From contig CAZYTO010000100.1 of the NCBI GenBank assembly GCA_964650405.1, positions 1-17,807 of the forward strand: 17,807 nucleotides of DNA, written 5' to 3'. The position numbers and the translations under genes were made by a program. Source of the DNA: CAZYTO01 sp964650405. Its GTDB lineage: Bacteria; Acidobacteriota; Thermoanaerobaculia; Gp7-AA8. The notes below the pieces were generated by a model. That model was not told where the DNA came from, did no database searches, and saw only the letters and a program-made list of their open reading frames with translations. Shown one piece after another: positions 14,548-17,807 of the stretch (positions are counted from its first letter, which is position 1; the number at the start of each line of letters is the position of its first letter).

Positions 14548-16464
14548 ATGACTCGCGCGTCTTCGACGGTCCCGGCGCCGCCCCCTGGGGCGGGCCCGAT
14601 TCCGTCGCCATCCATGCAAACATCGCGAGCGCAGGCCGACGCGTTTCTGGCGTCGCTGACGCCGCAATCGACCCTGGCCGAGCTGCCCAACTGGGACGTG
14701 CGCCTGCCGGTGACGGCCCGCGGCGACGACTTCGACGAGGTGATGCGCCGCCATCCCGAGCTTCCCGGCGTGGTGGTCTTCGACGGGAACGGAGTGCGCG
14801 GCGCCATCTCCCGCTCCCGCTTCCAGCAGGTGATCAGCCGCCCGTTCGGGGGCGAGATCGTCCGGCCCCGCGCCATCGGCGCGCTGCTGGGCGAGTTCTC
14901 CACCGGACAAGTCATGGTCCTCGACCTGCACATGCCCGTGCAGGAGGCGTTGCGCGCCTCGCTGGCCCGCGACCGGACCATGCTCTACGAGCCGGTGCTC
15001 GTCTCCGGCGACGGCGGCCGCGACGTGCGGCTGGTCGGCTTCACCGACCTCCTCCGCGCCGACTCGCGCATCTCCGCCCTGCGCAATCAGCAGATGCAGG
15101 AGATCCTGGCCACCGTGCAGGAGGGCTTCCTCCTCGTCGACCGCGACCACCGCATCGCCGCCGAGTACTCGAAGTCGGTGGACGTCATCCTCGGCCTGCA
15201 GGCAGTGGCCGGACAGCCGCTCCCGGCGGTGCTGGGCGGGATCCTCGGTGCCGAGCCGGCGGAGCTGGCCCGCGGTTACCTGGACACGCTCTTCAACCCG
15301 AACGTCATCGAGAAGCTGGTCGGCGACATCAACCCGCTGAAAGCCGTGGCGGTGCGGGACGCGGCGGGGCGGACGCGGCAGCACCTGGCGTTCACGTTCC
15401 GGCGTTCGACCGAGGGTCGGGAGATCCGCCGCATCCTCGTGCGGGTCGAGGACCGCACCCGCGAAGTCGAGCTGGCCGCCGAGCTGGAAGAGCAGGAGCG
15501 CCAGGCCGGGCAGCGCGTCGAGCTGGCCATGGAGATGATGCAGGTCCAGCCGGAGGCGCTGACCGATTACCTGACCCGCTTCCTCGTGGAGATCTCACGC
15601 ATCGGCCGCTTCCGCACCCAGGGAGTGGACGGCTCGATGCGGGCCACGGTGGACGCGATCTTCCGGAGTCTTCACAGCCTTAAGGGCGAAGCGGGACTGA
15701 TCGGCCTGCGGAGCTTCGCCGAGCGGCTGCACCGCACCGAGGACGTGGCGGCCTCGCTGCGCGACAACCCGGCCCGTGAGAGCCTGGAGCGCCTCGATCC
15801 GTGGATCGCCGCGCTCCGGACGCTCGGCGCCGAAGCCAAGGACCTCGTGGCGCGGCTCTCCGCTCTCGTCACGCGGAAGGGGAGCGAGGCGCCGCAGGGA
15901 CAATCCACGCAGGAGCTCGTGCCGGCGGTGGAAGCGCTCGTGGCCGGCCTCTCCTCGCGCCTCGGCAAGCCGGCCCGCTTCGTGGCGCGCTGGCAGCCGG
16001 ACGAGCTTCCGGCCGCGTATCAGGCCGTCGTGCGCGACGCGCTCATCCAACTGGCGCGCAACTCCATGGTGCACGGCGTGGAGGGCGAAGAGGAGCGCCG
16101 GGCGGCGAACAAGCCGGCCACGGCGGTGCTGCAGTTCGCTCTCCGCCGACACGAGCACGAAGGGCAGATCGAGATCCTCTTCCAGGACGACGGCCGCGGA
16201 CTCGACCTGGCGCGCATCCGCGAGCGGGCCCGCCAACTGTTCGGAACGGTGATCTTCGACGACGAGCAGGCGGCGCAGGTGATCTTCGAGCCGGGCTTCT
16301 CTACGGCGCAGACGACTACCGGTGACGCGGGCCGCGGCGTGGGGCTCGACCTGGTGCGGGAGCGGGTGGAGAGTCTGGGCGGGATGATCCTGGTCCACAG
16401 CCGGCCGGGCGTCTTCTGCGCATTCCAGATCGTCCTGCCGCTGCAGCCGGAGGAGCGGGCATGA
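14548..16464 (+). CDS. CheA-like hybrid sensor kinase (Hpt + HATPase) without P5 domain
   Basis: From the ATG at 14548 the product has 638 residues; an in-frame start at 14464 adds an unconvincing leader and one at 14614 is possible. Numbered from 14548: residues about 50-175 form an unnamed, CBS- or sensor-like region; 180-235 look like a PAS domain (ILATVQEGFLLVDRDHRI); a coiled-coil-like Glu-rich stretch follows near 305-335. The Hpt segment FRSLHSLKGEAGLIGL has the phosphorylatable His376. The ATPase domain has LARNSMVHGVE (N box, Asn505), FQDDGRGLDL and GRGVGLDLVRERVESLGG, all CheA-like. It ends right after this domain, with no CheW-binding P5 domain. It overlaps the CheY-like gene by ATGA, so His376 to that receiver is the likely phosphotransfer. 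No membrane segment is seen, so sensing is presumably cytosolic. Confidence 0.85.
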   Translation: MTRASSTVPAPPPGAGPIPSPSMQTSRAQADAFLASLTPQSTLAELPNWDVRLPVTARGDDFDEVMRRHPELPGVVVFDGNGVRGAISRSRFQQVISRPFGGEIVRPRAIGALLGEFSTGQVMVLDLHMPVQEALRASLARDRTMLYEPVLVSGDGGRDVRLVGFTDLLRADSRISALRNQQMQEILATVQEGFLLVDRDHRIAAEYSKSVDVILGLQAVAGQPLPAVLGGILGAEPAELARGYLDTLFNPNVIEKLVGDINPLKAVAVRDAAGRTRQHLAFTFRRSTEGREIRRILVRVEDRTREVELAAELEEQERQAGQRVELAMEMMQVQPEALTDYLTRFLVEISRIGRFRTQGVDGSMRATVDAIFRSLHSLKGEAGLIGLRSFAERLHRTEDVAASLRDNPARESLERLDPWIAALRTLGAEAKDLVARLSALVTRKGSEAPQGQSTQELVPAVEALVAGLSSRLGKPARFVARWQPDELPAAYQAVVRDALIQLARNSMVHGVEGEEERRAANKPATAVLQFALRRHEHEGQIEILFQDDGRGLDLARIRERARQLFGTVIFDDEQAAQVIFEPGFSTAQTTTGDAGRGVGLDLVRERVESLGGMILVHSRPGVFCAFQIVLPLQPEERA

Positions 16465-16862
16465 AACTGCTGATCGTCGATGACTCGCTGGTCGTGCGCG
16501 ACGCCATTCAGCGCTCGGTGGAGAGCGGCAACATTTCCGCGGTCTTCCGCGCCGAGGATGGCGAGGAGGCGGTGTCGACCTTCGCCCGGGAACGGCCGGA
16601 GCTGGTGACGATGGACCTGACCCTGCCGCGGCTCGACGGCCTGGGCGCCATCCGGCGCATCCGGGAGATCGCGCCGCAGACGTCGATCCTGGTCATCTCC
16701 GCGCTGAACAGCCACAAGACCGCCATGGAGGCCATCGCCCTCGGCGCCTGCGGATTCCTGACCAAGCCCTTCACGCCGCGCGAGATTGCCGAGGCTCTGG
16801 AGCAGCTCGCGCAGCACGCCCAGCAGACGCAGAGCCAGAACCTGATGGATGCGACATCGTGA
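16461..16862 (+). CDS. CheY-like single-domain response regulator
   Basis: The 133-residue product is a stand-alone receiver. Conserved residues are present: Asp7 and Asp8 (LIVDDS), phosphoacceptor Asp52 (VTMDLTLPRLDG), Ser80 (LVISAL) and Lys102 (FLTKPF). Its ATG overlaps the kinase stop as ATGA, so translation is coupled and it should accept phosphate from the kinase. A short Gln-rich tail (HAQQTQSQNL) follows the last helix. With no output domain it presumably acts by binding a partner protein or by passing phosphate on. Confidence 0.92.
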   Translation: MKLLIVDDSLVVRDAIQRSVESGNISAVFRAEDGEEAVSTFARERPELVTMDLTLPRLDGLGAIRRIREIAPQTSILVISALNSHKTAMEAIALGACGFLTKPFTPREIAEALEQLAQHAQQTQSQNLMDATS

Positions 16863-17662
16863 GTCTTCCAGCCTATCGAGTCGATTTCAGCGGAGCGGAG
16901 CATGTGAGCGGCGGCCAGCGTTCCGATCCCCGGTCCACAGCACGCACGGCGGCCGTGCCGCGCAAGGGCAACCTGCTCTTCGTCGATCCCGACGACCTGC
17001 TGCTGCACATGATCGAAGCCGGCCTGTCGCTGTCCCGGCCGAAGTGGCAGATGATCTCCACGAAGAGCCCGGCCGAGGCGCTGGACGTGCTCGGGCAGCA
17101 CTCCGAGCTCGACGCCATCGTCACGGAAGTCGTCTTCGGCCGCTCCTCGGAAAAGGGCAAGGCCTTCATCCGCGAGGTCGGGCAACGCTGGCCGGAGATC
17201 CCCCTCTTCGTCATGACGCGCCTCGGCGCCGAGGAGACGCAGGGGCTGGACGCGATGGAGTACATCGCCAAGCCGCCCGACATCGACTACCTCGTCAGCC
17301 GGATCGACCGGGCCATTCGCAGGCAGCGCGAGAGCCACGTGCGCGGCATCTCCCTCCCGACCTTCCTCCAGATTCTCGATCTCGAGGGGAAGACGTGCAC
17401 GGTGGTGGTCTCGCACGGAGGCAGGGTGGGGGAGCTGTTCCTGCGCGACGGAAAGCTGATCCAGGCCCGGCTCGATGAGCTGGAAGGGCGGGAGGCGTTC
17501 TTCGAGATGCTCTCCATGCGCGAGCACACGATGCGCGTCGTGGACCGGTGTGACGCCGAGCGGAAGTTCACGGCCAGCCTGGCGTCGCTGCTCATGGAGT
17601 GGTCGGTCCGCGAAGATCACACGGCGCCCCGGGACACACCATCGCCCGAGGAGGATGAATGA
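16859..17662 (+). CDS. Degenerate receiver fused to DUF4388
   Basis: The GTG at 16859 overlaps the preceding stop (GTGA), which favours it over later starts. Residues about 37-155 fold like a receiver: an acidic cluster (FVDPDD, Asp43/45/46), VMT with Thr120 and YIAKPPD with Lys138. At the expected phosphoacceptor position, however, the strand reads AIVTEVVF, placing Glu90 where Asp should be, so it may be locked in an active-like state. Residues about 163-250 (SLPTFLQILDLEGKTCTVVV, GGRVGELFLRDGKLIQA) match DUF4388, a domain common beside two-component genes in Myxococcota and Acidobacteriota and thought to mediate protein contacts. The product has 267 residues and is the third gene of the operon. 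Confidence 0.82.
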   Translation: MSLPAYRVDFSGAEHVSGGQRSDPRSTARTAAVPRKGNLLFVDPDDLLLHMIEAGLSLSRPKWQMISTKSPAEALDVLGQHSELDAIVTEVVFGRSSEKGKAFIREVGQRWPEIPLFVMTRLGAEETQGLDAMEYIAKPPDIDYLVSRIDRAIRRQRESHVRGISLPTFLQILDLEGKTCTVVVSHGGRVGELFLRDGKLIQARLDELEGREAFFEMLSMREHTMRVVDRCDAERKFTASLASLLMEWSVREDHTAPRDTPSPEEDE

Positions 17663-17807
17663 ACCCCGAACAGTTCAAGCTTTTCAAGCGGATCACGCTC
17701 GACTACTTCGCCAAGCTCGCGCCCAACGAGCAGCCGGTGCTCGGCGAGCCGCACATGCACTTCGGTGATCCGGAGCTGCTCGATTACACCAGCCTGATCG
17801 AGATCGA
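17659..17807 (+). CDS. Possible CheX-like protein, N-terminal part
   Basis: The ATG at 17659 overlaps the previous stop (ATGA) and follows GAGGAGG (17649-17654). About 49 codons are present before the window ends: MNPEQFKLFKRITLDYFAKL, then GEPHMHFGDPELLDYTSLIEI. The last part resembles CheX-type or related chemotaxis-phosphatase proteins, in which a similar strand precedes the catalytic helix. That helix lies outside the window, so the call is tentative. If right, the gene would supply the phosphatase that resets the CheY-like receiver. Confidence 0.55.
   Translation, partial: MNPEQFKLFKRITLDYFAKLAPNEQPVLGEPHMHFGDPELLDYTSLIEI

Overview
The window is GC-rich bacterial DNA (roughly 65% G+C by eye) and looks like one scaffold of a metagenome assembly, because ten Ns at 11649-11658 mark a contig join. 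The mix of families (DUF3187 outer-membrane protein, DUF6599-type lipoprotein, receiver-DUF4388 protein, YncE/phosphoesterase fusion proteins, an OmpW-like porin) and the short heptamer repeats between genes suggest an Acidobacteriota-like organism, perhaps near Thermoanaerobaculia or Vicinamibacteria. This placement is inference; there is no rRNA or other phylogenetic marker here. I saw no tRNA, rRNA, CRISPR array or intact insertion sequence.

Layout. 3-467 (+) is the end of a DUF3187-type outer-membrane protein. 755-5980 (-) is a probable four-gene operon read leftwards: leucyl aminopeptidase (pepA), a DUF6599-like lipoprotein, an MmcQ/YjbR-family protein, and a large secreted/membrane protein of unknown function. 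Divergent from pepA, 6145-7530 (+) encodes an orphan NtrC-type sigma-54 activator, followed by glutamate racemase (murI, to 8550) and a decayed RAYT (Y1_Tnp) transposase tail (8552-8701). 8713-12163 (-) holds two partial copies of a beta-propeller/phosphoesterase gene that meet at the assembly gap. They overlap in homology (53 of 74 residues identical by hand alignment), so the scaffold hides either a tandem duplication or a misjoin.

Next come an OmpW-like barrel (12489-13139, +), a sterol desaturase/fatty acid hydroxylase (13282-14055, -) and a 43-residue, very acidic small protein with a strong Shine-Dalgarno sequence (14162-14293, -). The right end (14548 onward, +) is a tightly packed signalling operon whose genes each overlap by 4 nt: a CheA-like kinase with Hpt and HATPase domains but no CheW-like P5 domain, a CheY-like receiver, a degenerate receiver with Glu at the phosphorylation site fused to DUF4388, and the start of a possible CheX-like protein. 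I see no CheW or chemoreceptor gene, so this may be a non-motility phosphorelay.

The most unusual signal is a family of intergenic elements. Each consists of two arrays of degenerate 7-bp units in inverted orientation, so that they could pair as long imperfect hairpins. They occur at 471-750, 4407-4508, 5998-6101, 7531-7777 and, more weakly, 13171-13234. Each locus uses a different heptamer, yet its two arms match each other. Several arms begin within 0-5 nt of a stop codon, and two arms run into the start of a downstream gene (the DUF6599-like lipoprotein and murI), so that the repeat appears to be translated.
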